Assembly: GCA_027335515.1 (NCBI GenBank)
Contig: DAHWHT010000291.1
Coordinates: forward strand, 1-16,834
Reading direction: 5' to 3'
Length of the DNA stretch: 16,834 bases
Source: Clostridia bacterium
GTDB taxonomy: Bacteria; Bacillota_E; RBS10-35; JAJYVN01
The position numbers and the translations under genes are program-made. The notes beneath the pieces were generated by a model. The model worked only from the letters and a program-made list of their open reading frames with translations, made no database searches and was not told the origin of the DNA. Numbering within the stretch: position 1 is the stretch's first letter; every line of letters begins with the position of its first letter. Shown one piece after another: positions 8,175 to 13,494 of the stretch.

Positions 8175-9049
8175 CCATTAACTGTGGCCCTCGTTTGCCT
8201 TTCTCGTTTGATCGCTGCTGGCCACTCCCGAGACAAGTTTCGTCGCGGATCAGCGTACACGTCGCTTCGTTGCCCGGGAGCAGGGGGGAACCGGAAGACA
8301 AAGCCCTCTTCAGCCAGGCCCGCGAGGCGGTTGCTGGCCGCTGTCGGCGCGATTGCAGCCGCCTCAGCGAAATCTGCGGCTGTAACCACGCCACCCGCAT
8401 CCAAAATGCGGCTGAGGGTCTCCCCCTCAACAGAGCTAAGGCCGACTGGCTCCGGAAACCCAAGTTCCTCGTCGGAGGCAGCTAGGGAAACGTAAAAAGG
8501 GAGACCCTCCTTGGCCGCCAACAGTCGGACGAACGCGGCCGTGCTCGCATCATGGGTGCGAACAACGACGCTCAGTTGTCCATAGGTTCGCGAGCGGATA
8601 CCTCTCCCCAGTGGCACCAGAAAGCGCTCCAAGAACCCAGGGGTCACGAAGTATCCAATGAGGTCCAAGACCGCAAGTCGAGGGTGTTCCAGCGCCGTGC
8701 GCGGGAAATAGAGGTCGCGCCACTGATCCGCTTCCGCCGCGTCAGTCAGAACTCTGGCGGCTGTGCCAGGTCTGATAATGACGATGTGGGAGGCATCATT
8801 GTCCACTCGCAAGCGAACGTGCGGACTGCACCACCCTAGAAGGAACTCCATCACATCCATGACGGCGTCCTCGTCTTGTTCCCGATCCTGATCACGTAAG
8901 GTTGCCCGCAGCTCCTCCAGTTCCTCGAGCGCCGAGTCAGGCGTCAACGCCCTGCTGTTCAGCAGCACCTGCACAAGATCGCGCAACCGCATCGCAGGAT
9001 CATCCGTCTTGAGAACGCTGTGGTACAGCCTCTGTCTAATCTGATCCAA
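8171..9049 (-). CDS. unassigned 292-aa protein with C-terminal winged-helix region; last gene of the Ubl operon
   Basis: I do not recognise this family. The N-terminal 75 residues are helical and acidic (LEELEELRATLRDQDREQDE at about 41-60). A mixed alpha/beta middle (about 78-200) contains HIVIIRP and LSVVVRTHDAST. Residues about 205-255 read like a winged helix-turn-helix: a first helix SVEGETLSRILDAGG, then TAADFAEAAAIAPTAASNRL as the turn and recognition helix, and a GFVFRFPP wing. It could therefore regulate the operon or tether conjugation to DNA. The start is a TTG at 9049, preceded by GAGGGAGGAG at 7 bases and overlapping the stop of the 132-aa gene by 14 bases, so it is translationally coupled. 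Standard BIL operons, as I know them, lack this gene. Confidence 0.8.
   Translation of the reverse strand: MDQIRQRLYHSVLKTDDPAMRLRDLVQVLLNSRALTPDSALEELEELRATLRDQDREQDEDAVMDVMEFLLGWCSPHVRLRVDNDASHIVIIRPGTAARVLTDAAEADQWRDLYFPRTALEHPRLAVLDLIGYFVTPGFLERFLVPLGRGIRSRTYGQLSVVVRTHDASTAAFVRLLAAKEGLPFYVSLAASDEELGFPEPVGLSSVEGETLSRILDAGGVVTAADFAEAAAIAPTAASNRLAGLAEEGFVFRFPPAPGQRSDVYADPRRNLSREWPAAIKRERQTRATVNG
8172..8180. repeat. 9-bp direct repeat copy 1 (CACCCATTA)
   Basis: CACCCATTA here is repeated in the same orientation at 12451-12459, so the two copies bracket the whole Ubl operon. This copy overlaps the stop of the 292-aa gene and the start of the broken-gene fragment. It could be a target-site duplication or a recombination scar, but a 9-mer match within the few hundred bases examined could also be chance. 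Confidence 0.35.
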
Positions 9050-9434
9050 TCGTGATCTCCTCCCTCAGGCCGGGCACAATCGACCAATCTGCCTGCGTGG
9101 CGCTCAGGGTGCCCAAGTACACCTGAAAGGGCATCGTTGCCGCAGGCTCGACCAGCATATGCTCGCCGTCGCCAACAAGCCTCAGTGCACTATCCAGTTG
9201 CGATGCTTCAAGCGCCCAAACGGGGTCTCGGCCGACACCGCCCCACTCCGGAGGCCTCCGGATGTAGGGCAGCGCGTCTGGCCGTGTACTAACGGACATC
9301 CCGCCACCGCCGGGCCCAACCTGGTCGTTGCCATCGACCATGCAGTCATGATGGCGCCGCGCACCGAGCGTGCGCGAGGATTCGCCGAGCGCAGGACGCA
9401 CACCGTCGGCTTTCATGCTCCGGTAGATTCGCAT
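9036..9434 (-). CDS. unassigned 132-aa protein in the Ubl operon
   Basis: No family is recognised. The first 45 residues are basic and low in hydrophobics, with a HHDC at 28-31 and a Gly-rich PGGGG just before an internal Met46, so initiation at that ATG (about 87 residues) is possible. The rest has a more conserved look: YIRRPPEWGGVGRDPVWAL (about 57-75) and EPAATMPFQVYLGTL (about 96-110). There is no transmembrane segment and no zinc-cysteine cluster (a single Cys). It starts 16 bases after the E1 stop and its end overlaps the next gene by 14 bases, so it belongs to the operon. It could be an adaptor, a substrate or a regulator; nothing in the sequence decides. The RBS for the ATG at 9434 is weak. 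Confidence 0.65.
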   Translation of the reverse strand: MRIYRSMKADGVRPALGESSRTLGARRHHDCMVDGNDQVGPGGGGMSVSTRPDALPYIRRPPEWGGVGRDPVWALEASQLDSALRLVGDGEHMLVEPAATMPFQVYLGTLSATQADWSIVPGLREEITIGSD

Positions 9435-9450
9435 CGTTAAGTCTCACATC

Positions 9451-10971
9451 CTACATCGAATACTTCCTATGATAAGCCGACTTGTAGTCCGAATCACCGC
9501 AGAAGCACAGCCCATCAGTGCGCGCTCGAACTGGGTGAGTCTGCACCCAAAGAGGCTGGCGCGCAACGTCGGCTCGGGTTATCCTAGCCTCTCGTCCAGG
9601 TGCGCCTAATCGACGGGCCACCAACTCTGATGCGAGGAGCACTCCTGCCAGGGCGGACTGGTGGGCCAACGGCACATGCTCTTCAGCCGGTTCAGGCGCC
9701 AACGGTGACCCGACGGGAAGAACCGCATGGCCGCAGATGCCTTCCGAGTAGAAACGGCGAAGAGGCGCGCCGACGAACGGGTCGAGCTGCCTCGCGTCCA
9801 CCCTAAAGTGAGCCGCTATCTGTGCAAGAAGGTCGGCCGAAATGCCTTCGTTGGTAACCAGAAGTTTCCTAACCTCCAGGACGCGGGATTCGAGGCCCAG
9901 GGCCTTGGCAATTCGCACATCATCGCTCGGACTTTCTGCGTCACGCACATAGAGACAGCTCAGGCACGCTCCCTGCCCGCCAAAGTCGGGGTGGACTGAC
10001 ACGCCGACCTCGGTAGCCTGGGTCCACGCGTTGGCTATCCACGCAGGGAGGCTTGCCTGAACGTGACGGCGTCCAGCCGCGCTGTCGACGCTCACCGCGA
10101 CGTCGTCCCAGTCATAGCCATTGTTGGCGACGAAGGCGTCCCAGTCGGTCGCCGATCGATGGGCGCGGATGTCGGTAGAGCGTAGGGCGGAGGCAGCCAG
10201 ATTGGTCTTCTTACGCCCAACATCCTTCCGACGAGCCAAGACGTACCGCTGAAGATTCCCGAGGTCCACCGCTTCTGGGTCGACCAGCCACACTTCACCG
10301 GTAGCAGGCAATCGGCTAAGGGTCCAGATGAGAGCGTTACCTACTCCACCCAACCCGACGATCACGGTTCTCGGAGCCAGCATGAAGGAGGAGAGTTCAG
10401 GAGCCCCTGCGCCTCGGGATGCGCCTCTCGCGTTGGCGAGCCAAGTGGATACCGTCACGTCATCGTCGCCTGTCTGGCCGATGAAAGCTCGGTTGAATAC
10501 AGCCGCCGCCGCCAGACATGCTGCGGCAGCAGCGCCTAAAGGATTGCGGCTCGGTCCAGGCGCGGGGATGTTGCGCCGCGACAGATGCGCCAGCCACGAC
10601 TGCGATGTCACGTAGAAGATGCCCTCGCCGGAAGGGTACGTGGGGTCCCCCACAACCACTGTGGCGGACGGGGACGATCCCTCGCTAACGTCGATACCGG
10701 GATTGATGTCCCTGGCGAGGTCGCACAGTTCTCCGAGGACTCCGTCGGTCCCGCGCCCTCCAGTGAGAAATAGGCGCGGGTATACTCGGGCGAAGAGCCT
10801 GACGAGGAAGTCCGCGAGATGACCGCCTTCCGCCCGTAGGTTGTCAACGGCCCCAAACCGAATCCCAACGGAAGACTCCTTGAGCGCCTTGATGAACCGC
10901 CTCTCACTGGCTACGCCGATTACCTGACTCGCCGCCGTGGCCGTTCTACGGTAGTACGTCGCCAACGCCAA
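9451..10971 (-). CDS. E1-like ubiquitin-activating enzyme (ThiF family) with degenerate N-terminal domain
   Basis: This 506-residue protein would adenylate the C-terminal Gly of the Ubl and pass it to the E2-like protein. The ThiF/E1 core starts at about 196: the nucleotide loop VIVGLGGVG (203-211), acidic residue LVDPEAVDLGNLQR (D231; Asn239 and Arg242 near ATP), KK at 254-255, and SVDSAAGRR (D296). Zinc-type cysteines are C336-x2-C339 paired with C489-x-C491. C413 in GICGHA is the best candidate for the thioester cysteine. The N-terminal 195 residues look like a degenerate Rossmann-type half (NPLGAAAAACLAAAAVF at about 143-159) without a GxGxxG loop, as in two-part E1 proteins. The start is a TTG at 10971, preceded by GAGGTGG at 7 bases, two bases after the JAB stop. 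Confidence 0.9.
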   Translation of the reverse strand: MALATYYRRTATAASQVIGVASERRFIKALKESSVGIRFGAVDNLRAEGGHLADFLVRLFARVYPRLFLTGGRGTDGVLGELCDLARDINPGIDVSEGSSPSATVVVGDPTYPSGEGIFYVTSQSWLAHLSRRNIPAPGPSRNPLGAAAAACLAAAAVFNRAFIGQTGDDDVTVSTWLANARGASRGAGAPELSSFMLAPRTVIVGLGGVGNALIWTLSRLPATGEVWLVDPEAVDLGNLQRYVLARRKDVGRKKTNLAASALRSTDIRAHRSATDWDAFVANNGYDWDDVAVSVDSAAGRRHVQASLPAWIANAWTQATEVGVSVHPDFGGQGACLSCLYVRDAESPSDDVRIAKALGLESRVLEVRKLLVTNEGISADLLAQIAAHFRVDARQLDPFVGAPLRRFYSEGICGHAVLPVGSPLAPEPAEEHVPLAHQSALAGVLLASELVARRLGAPGREARITRADVARQPLWVQTHPVRARTDGLCFCGDSDYKSAYHRKYSM

Positions 10972-10973
10972 GC

Positions 10974-11447
10974 CTAAACCACCTCAATCAGAGACCCTGC
11001 GGGATGCCCAGGCGTCTTGACCCAGGCTCCGGCCTCAAGCCGGTAGGCGACAACACCAGGACCTCGAATCCCGTACCTCGCAAAGTTAGGCACCACGATC
11101 GAAATTGACCCTTCCCGCGTAGCGATGGGAAATGTGCTATCCGTAACCGAGTGGTAGGCCTCCGTAGGGTGAGTGTGGATCTGCGCGAGCACCGTCTGAC
11201 CATGGGCGAACAGCCATCGGTTTAGATCATTCAACGCCTGCGCGCCCACGGAAACGGATAGGCCCGCGTGACTGCGCAACGCTCTCTGTGGCGGGACGTT
11301 CAGGGCCATCACGCTAGAGACAGGTTCCGTCCACGCGCCCGTCCAAAGAACGAGGGACTCCACGTAGCCCCTGCTCATCCTTCGCAGCGCCACGTCTGTG
11401 TCGGACAAAAGGTCTCGGGTAATGCGCAGGTAGGTAAGCCGTGTCAT
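10974..11447 (-). CDS. JAB/JAMM metallo-isopeptidase (Ubl-processing and deconjugating protease)
   Basis: The 157-residue protein carries the JAMM zinc-protease signature: catalytic Glu30 (YVESLVLW), H91-T-H93 in QIHTHPTEAYHS, then S100 and D103 (HSVTDSTF). The spacing is HxH-x6-S-x2-D, one residue shorter than the x7 of RPN11-type enzymes. In Ubl operons such proteins trim the modifier's C-terminal tail and remove it from conjugates. Here the Ubl ends in Gly-Gly-Trp-Leu, so trimming would be needed. It is a lone JAB domain without transmembrane or localisation signals, so it is cytoplasmic. Its ATG overlaps the stop of the E2-like gene (ATGA) and the E1 gene starts two bases after its TAG. 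Confidence 0.9.
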   Translation of the reverse strand: MTRLTYLRITRDLLSDTDVALRRMSRGYVESLVLWTGAWTEPVSSVMALNVPPQRALRSHAGLSVSVGAQALNDLNRWLFAHGQTVLAQIHTHPTEAYHSVTDSTFPIATREGSISIVVPNFARYGIRGPGVVAYRLEAGAWVKTPGHPAGSLIEVV

Positions 11448-12019
11448 GACGTGAAGTCCGACCTGAACCCCGATATCTGCGGCTTAAGGATCACATTAAA
11501 GCCTTTGATGGGCAGAATGCCGTGGACGAATATTACATCGAGAAGCCGCGCCAGCCTACCCGCGCCTTGAGTGCGATACAACTCCCATGGGTCACCCGTA
11601 TGAGCCGGGTTGTCGTGATACTCCTTGACGCCCGGAACACAGAGAAACGGCACGTCGTCCGGTCCGTATGCCTGCATAAGCGACTGGAGCTGTTGCATCG
11701 GACCGTCACCTCTGATGACCTGCATGACCTGAATCGGGAGATCCTTCATGTCGAAGGGCTCCCCCGTGAGCGGGTGCGCCAAGGTCACAGAGGGAGGCTC
11801 GGCATCGTAATTCGAGTAGTCGAATCTAACCACAACCGGCGCTGCTAATGGTTGTGAACTCGGCACAACAAGAAGAACCTCTGAAATGGGAAAATCCGCA
11901 TGGAGAAGGAACCATCCCCTTTCCCGATGGATCCGGCGCGATGCTCGGAAGTCGGCAATCTCCTGCTCGAACTTTGCTTTTGAGACCATCGGGTCCACAT
12001 ACTGCACCATCAGAGCCAT
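11444..12019 (-). CDS. E2-like protein with CEHH signature (Metal_CEHH-type)
   Basis: The sequence (191 aa) has an E2-like order: a leading helix, strands LLHADF, SEVLLVVP and PVVVRFDYSNYDAEPPSVTL (about 38-80), then PFLCVPGVKEYHDNPAHTG (124-142). This last segment holds C127, E133, H135 and H140, the four residues that give the Pfam Metal_CEHH family its name; that family was noted in prokaryotic Ubl operons. C127 lies where an E2 catalytic cysteine would, so I predict it receives the Ubl from the E1. The C/E/H/H set could instead bind a metal. The start is ambiguous: the ATG at 12019 overlaps the Ubl gene by 10 bases, and the ATG at 12010 makes a TGATG junction with GGTGG 9 bases upstream and may be preferred. 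The stop overlaps the JAB start by 4 bases. Confidence 0.8.
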   Translation of the reverse strand: MALMVQYVDPMVSKAKFEQEIADFRASRRIHRERGWFLLHADFPISEVLLVVPSSQPLAAPVVVRFDYSNYDAEPPSVTLAHPLTGEPFDMKDLPIQVMQVIRGDGPMQQLQSLMQAYGPDDVPFLCVPGVKEYHDNPAHTGDPWELYRTQGAGRLARLLDVIFVHGILPIKGFNVILKPQISGFRSDFTS

Positions 12020-12267
12020 CCACCGATGCCCGCCTTCAAGTTAAGGAACAACGTCGTCCCAACGGCAAAGCGAAACGCGGCCACCCTTTTCTGGGAGTCG
12101 AGCAGGGCGCCCGCAGTGTCGCGCAATTCCCAGTTGCTTGGAGGCTGGCCAGTGTTCTTTGTTTGTTCGAGGGCCTTCGGTATAGCCGCAAAGAGCGGCT
12201 CCTCAACATTGAGGGCGACCTCGGTTGGCTGGCCGTTGACGACAATCGTGAGAATGGCTCGGTCCAT
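12010..12267 (-). CDS. ubiquitin-like modifier (DUF2604-type beta-grasp protein)
   Basis: This 85-residue protein begins with two beta strands (ILTIVVNGQPTEVALN), a helix (PLFAAIPKALEQTKNTG), then NWELRD, a short turn LLDSQKRV, and a final strand TTLFLNLKAGIGG. This is a single ubiquitin-fold domain of the DUF2604 kind. It ends Gly82-Gly83-Trp84-Leu85: the Gly-Gly needed for E1 activation is followed by a two-residue tail that the JAB protease would have to remove. The start is the ATG at 12267, with GGAGGAG about 9 bases upstream and a good promoter at 12300-12327. It is the first gene of the operon and its last codons overlap the start of the E2-like gene, coupling their translation. Confidence 0.9.
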   Translation of the reverse strand: MDRAILTIVVNGQPTEVALNVEEPLFAAIPKALEQTKNTGQPPSNWELRDTAGALLDSQKRVAAFRFAVGTTLFLNLKAGIGGWL

Positions 12268-12299
12268 TGGTAGTCACTCCTCCGGAGCCTCTATGCCAC

Positions 12300-12327
12300 A
12301 GCATACACAGAATCGTCAGTGAGTCAA
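12300..12327 (-). promoter_or_regulatory. sigma-70/sigma-A promoter of the Ubl operon
   Basis: On the minus strand TTGACT (12327-12322) and TATGCT (12305-12300) are separated by 16 bases, close to the TTGACA-17-TATAAT consensus. Transcription would begin near 12293, giving a leader of about 26 bases that contains the strong GGAGGAG RBS before the Ubl ATG at 12267. The strength of the elements suggests constitutive expression. No clear operator palindrome overlaps it, apart from CTCCGGAG near the RBS. Confidence 0.6.
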
Positions 12328-12453
12328 GTGAGCCAGGGTGAGACGTGGTCCGGGTTGCCGGTGCCGGTCGACGCGAATGGCTGCCCAGCCCGCATGCCAC
12401 CAATATAGGGCTGCGATCATCGACATGGCCTGCTGGGGCCGCTGGGAGACCAC
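12316..12453 (-). CDS. possible 45-aa small ORF upstream of the Ubl gene
   Basis: A GTG at 12453 opens 45 codons including MSMIAALYWWHAGWAAIRVD (10-29), a hydrophobic and aromatic-rich stretch followed by a basic tail. An AAAGG lies about 9 bases upstream. The 3' end covers the -35 box of the operon promoter, so it would be transcribed separately or is not a gene at all. It may be a small membrane-active peptide, a remnant of an earlier gene, or a chance frame. The GTG lies inside the 9-bp repeat. Confidence 0.25.
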   Translation of the reverse strand: MVSQRPQQAMSMIAALYWWHAGWAAIRVDRHRQPGPRLTLAHLTH

Positions 12454-12459
12454 CCATTA
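12451..12459. repeat. 9-bp direct repeat copy 2 (CACCCATTA)
   Basis: This is the second copy of the CACCCATTA direct repeat (first at 8172-8180). The spacing between copies is about 4.28 kb and encloses the promoter and all six operon genes. The match does not extend beyond nine bases on either side. Confidence 0.35.
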
Positions 12460-12463
12460 GCCT

Positions 12464-12571
12464 TTAGGTCGGCACCGGGCAGAGATTCTCGCCCACCTCA
12501 TCGACGAGTTCGGCTTCGGCGGGCCTCCATTTGACTTCGGGTGACCAGAGGTCAGGGCGAGTGCTTGCCAT
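12464..12571 (-). CDS. possible 35-aa small ORF or gene remnant
   Basis: From the ATG at 12571 the frame reads 35 residues, with DLWSPEVKWRPAEAELVDEV (7-26) and NLCPVPT at the end. The amphipathic, acidic composition looks more like protein than noise, but no RBS is evident, and no homolog comes to mind. It ends 10 bases before the 45-aa ORF, in a different frame. It is probably the tail of a lost gene, and lies outside the direct-repeat unit. Confidence 0.25.
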   Translation of the reverse strand: MASTRPDLWSPEVKWRPAEAELVDEVGENLCPVPT

Positions 12572-12648
12572 GCTTGTGCAATATGCCCTAGCCGACGGCG
12601 GTCAGGTGACACTCTCGGAGCAATCTTGATATGTACCTCTCGTTCAAC

Positions 12649-12834
12649 TCAGAACCAAGTGCGCCACCAGTTGCGTTCGAACGCCACCTTGGCCGCATGC
12701 CAGTGGTAACCCGCCCGACACATCTGAATCTGGGGCATCCGCCGATGCGTTCCCCAATTCGCCAGGTACAGGTGGGCGTCGAAATAGTGCTCCATCATGG
12801 CACGGGGATCGCCGCGGAAATCGCCGAAAACTCC
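12649..12834 (-). pseudogene. fragment (N-terminal part) of an uncharacterised protein gene, upstream flank of island
   Basis: Directly after the gph TAA, and in the same frame, an open stretch of 61 codons with no start at its head reads VFGDFRGDPRAMMEHYFDAH and then LYLANWGTHRRMPQIQM. From memory this is the conserved N-terminal block (WGDFKGDP.ALMERYFDAFLYLANWGTRRLMFRLP) of an uncharacterised bacterial family. The normal first 35 or so residues are missing and the match fades after WGTHR. The downstream block of the same family lies at 8043-8174, on the same strand beyond the Ubl operon, which suggests one gene split by the island. The identification rests on recalled motifs and was not searched. 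Confidence 0.55.
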
Positions 12835-13494
12835 TTACGCCCGCAACAGAAAGCGGCGGACCGCGTCCGGGTCCACGCAAAGGCAATCCGCTCCGGCCGC
12901 CGTCAATTCCTCCGCCCCGCCGTAGCCCCACAGCGCCCCGACCGCGGCGGCGCCCCACGCCTTGGCCCCCGACACATCCTGCCGGCGGTCGCCGATGACC
13001 GCCGCGCTCGCCCCCGGGTGTCCCAACCGGCGCAGGGCTTCACCCACGAGGGCGGTCTTACCCGAGCGGCGCCCGTCGAGGTAGCTGCCGACCACCGCGG
13101 TGAAGGCGTCGGCCAAGCCGAAATGGCGCAGGATGCGGCGCGCGTAAACGCCCGGCTTGACCGTCGCAACCGCCAGCGCCAGGCCGGCTTGGCGCAGGTC
13201 CGCCAGCAGTTGGCTCACGCCCGGATAGACCGCGTTTTCATACAACCCCACCGTGGCAAACCGCTCGCGGTAGGCGGAGATCAGGGCCGCGATCCGCGCC
13301 GGATCGTCGCTGCCGGCGAGATCGGCGAAGGTCTCGCGTAGCGGCGGTCCCACGCACCGCGCCAGCCGGGCGGGGTCCGGACGCGCAACACCATGGCGGT
13401 CCAGGGCGTACGCAATGGAGGCCGTGATCCCGGGCGCGGAATCGGTCAGGGTGCCATCGAGGTCGAAAATCGCCGCGCCATACTCAGAAGACAT
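12835..13494 (-). CDS. gph: HAD-family phosphatase (phosphoglycolate phosphatase-like)
   Basis: The 219-residue product is a haloacid dehalogenase hydrolase. Motif I FDLDGTLTDSAPG (10-22) supplies the nucleophile Asp11 and acid/base Asp13, motif II/III lies in VATVKPGVYARRIL, and motif IV is VIGDRRQDVSGAKAWG. The helical cap after motif I and the overall length fit the Gph/PpaX subgroup, which hydrolyses 2-phosphoglycolate or pyrophosphate, so the exact substrate is not certain. The ATG at 13494 overlaps the rpiA stop by 11 bases, implying translational coupling. The TAA stop is immediately followed, in frame, by a fragment of an unrelated gene. Confidence 0.85.
   Translation of the reverse strand: MSSEYGAAIFDLDGTLTDSAPGITASIAYALDRHGVARPDPARLARCVGPPLRETFADLAGSDDPARIAALISAYRERFATVGLYENAVYPGVSQLLADLRQAGLALAVATVKPGVYARRILRHFGLADAFTAVVGSYLDGRRSGKTALVGEALRRLGHPGASAAVIGDRRQDVSGAKAWGAAAVGALWGYGGAEELTAAGADCLCVDPDAVRRFLLRA

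Larger units (their letters stand above)
8172..12459. mobile_element. putative horizontally acquired island carrying the Ubl-conjugation operon
   Basis: Three observations define it. Base composition is lower than its neighbours: sampled lines at 9841 and 11521 have 33 and 35 G/C per 60, against 47 at 5401 and 46 at 15001. A 9-bp direct repeat lies at both ends. Colinear fragments of what appears to be one broken gene flank it on the same strand. No transposase, integrase or terminal inverted repeat was found, so any mobility would be passive (recombination between flanks) or its machinery has been lost. Exact borders are uncertain; the right border could lie anywhere from about 12290 to 12650. 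Confidence 0.4.

Noticed and set aside
8117..8839. Plus-strand ORFs of about 95-122 aa opposite the 292-aa gene
   Set aside because: They lie antisense to a gene with an excellent RBS and operon coupling, and show no family features.
8171..12267. Type II CBASS (Cap2/Cap3) interpretation
   Set aside because: No CD-NTase, no effector and no E1-E2 fusion are present. E1, E2-like and JAB are separate genes and a dedicated Ubl is encoded, which CBASS lacks.
9451..12267. ThiS/MoaD-type sulfur carrier pathway with ThiF/MoeB and JAB
   Set aside because: No thiamine, molybdopterin or cysteine biosynthesis genes are nearby. The E2-like protein and the Ubl with a tail after Gly-Gly fit protein conjugation better.
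12631..13341. 236-residue plus-strand frame opposite gph
   Set aside because: It is antisense to gph and the broken-gene fragment and its translation has no motif.
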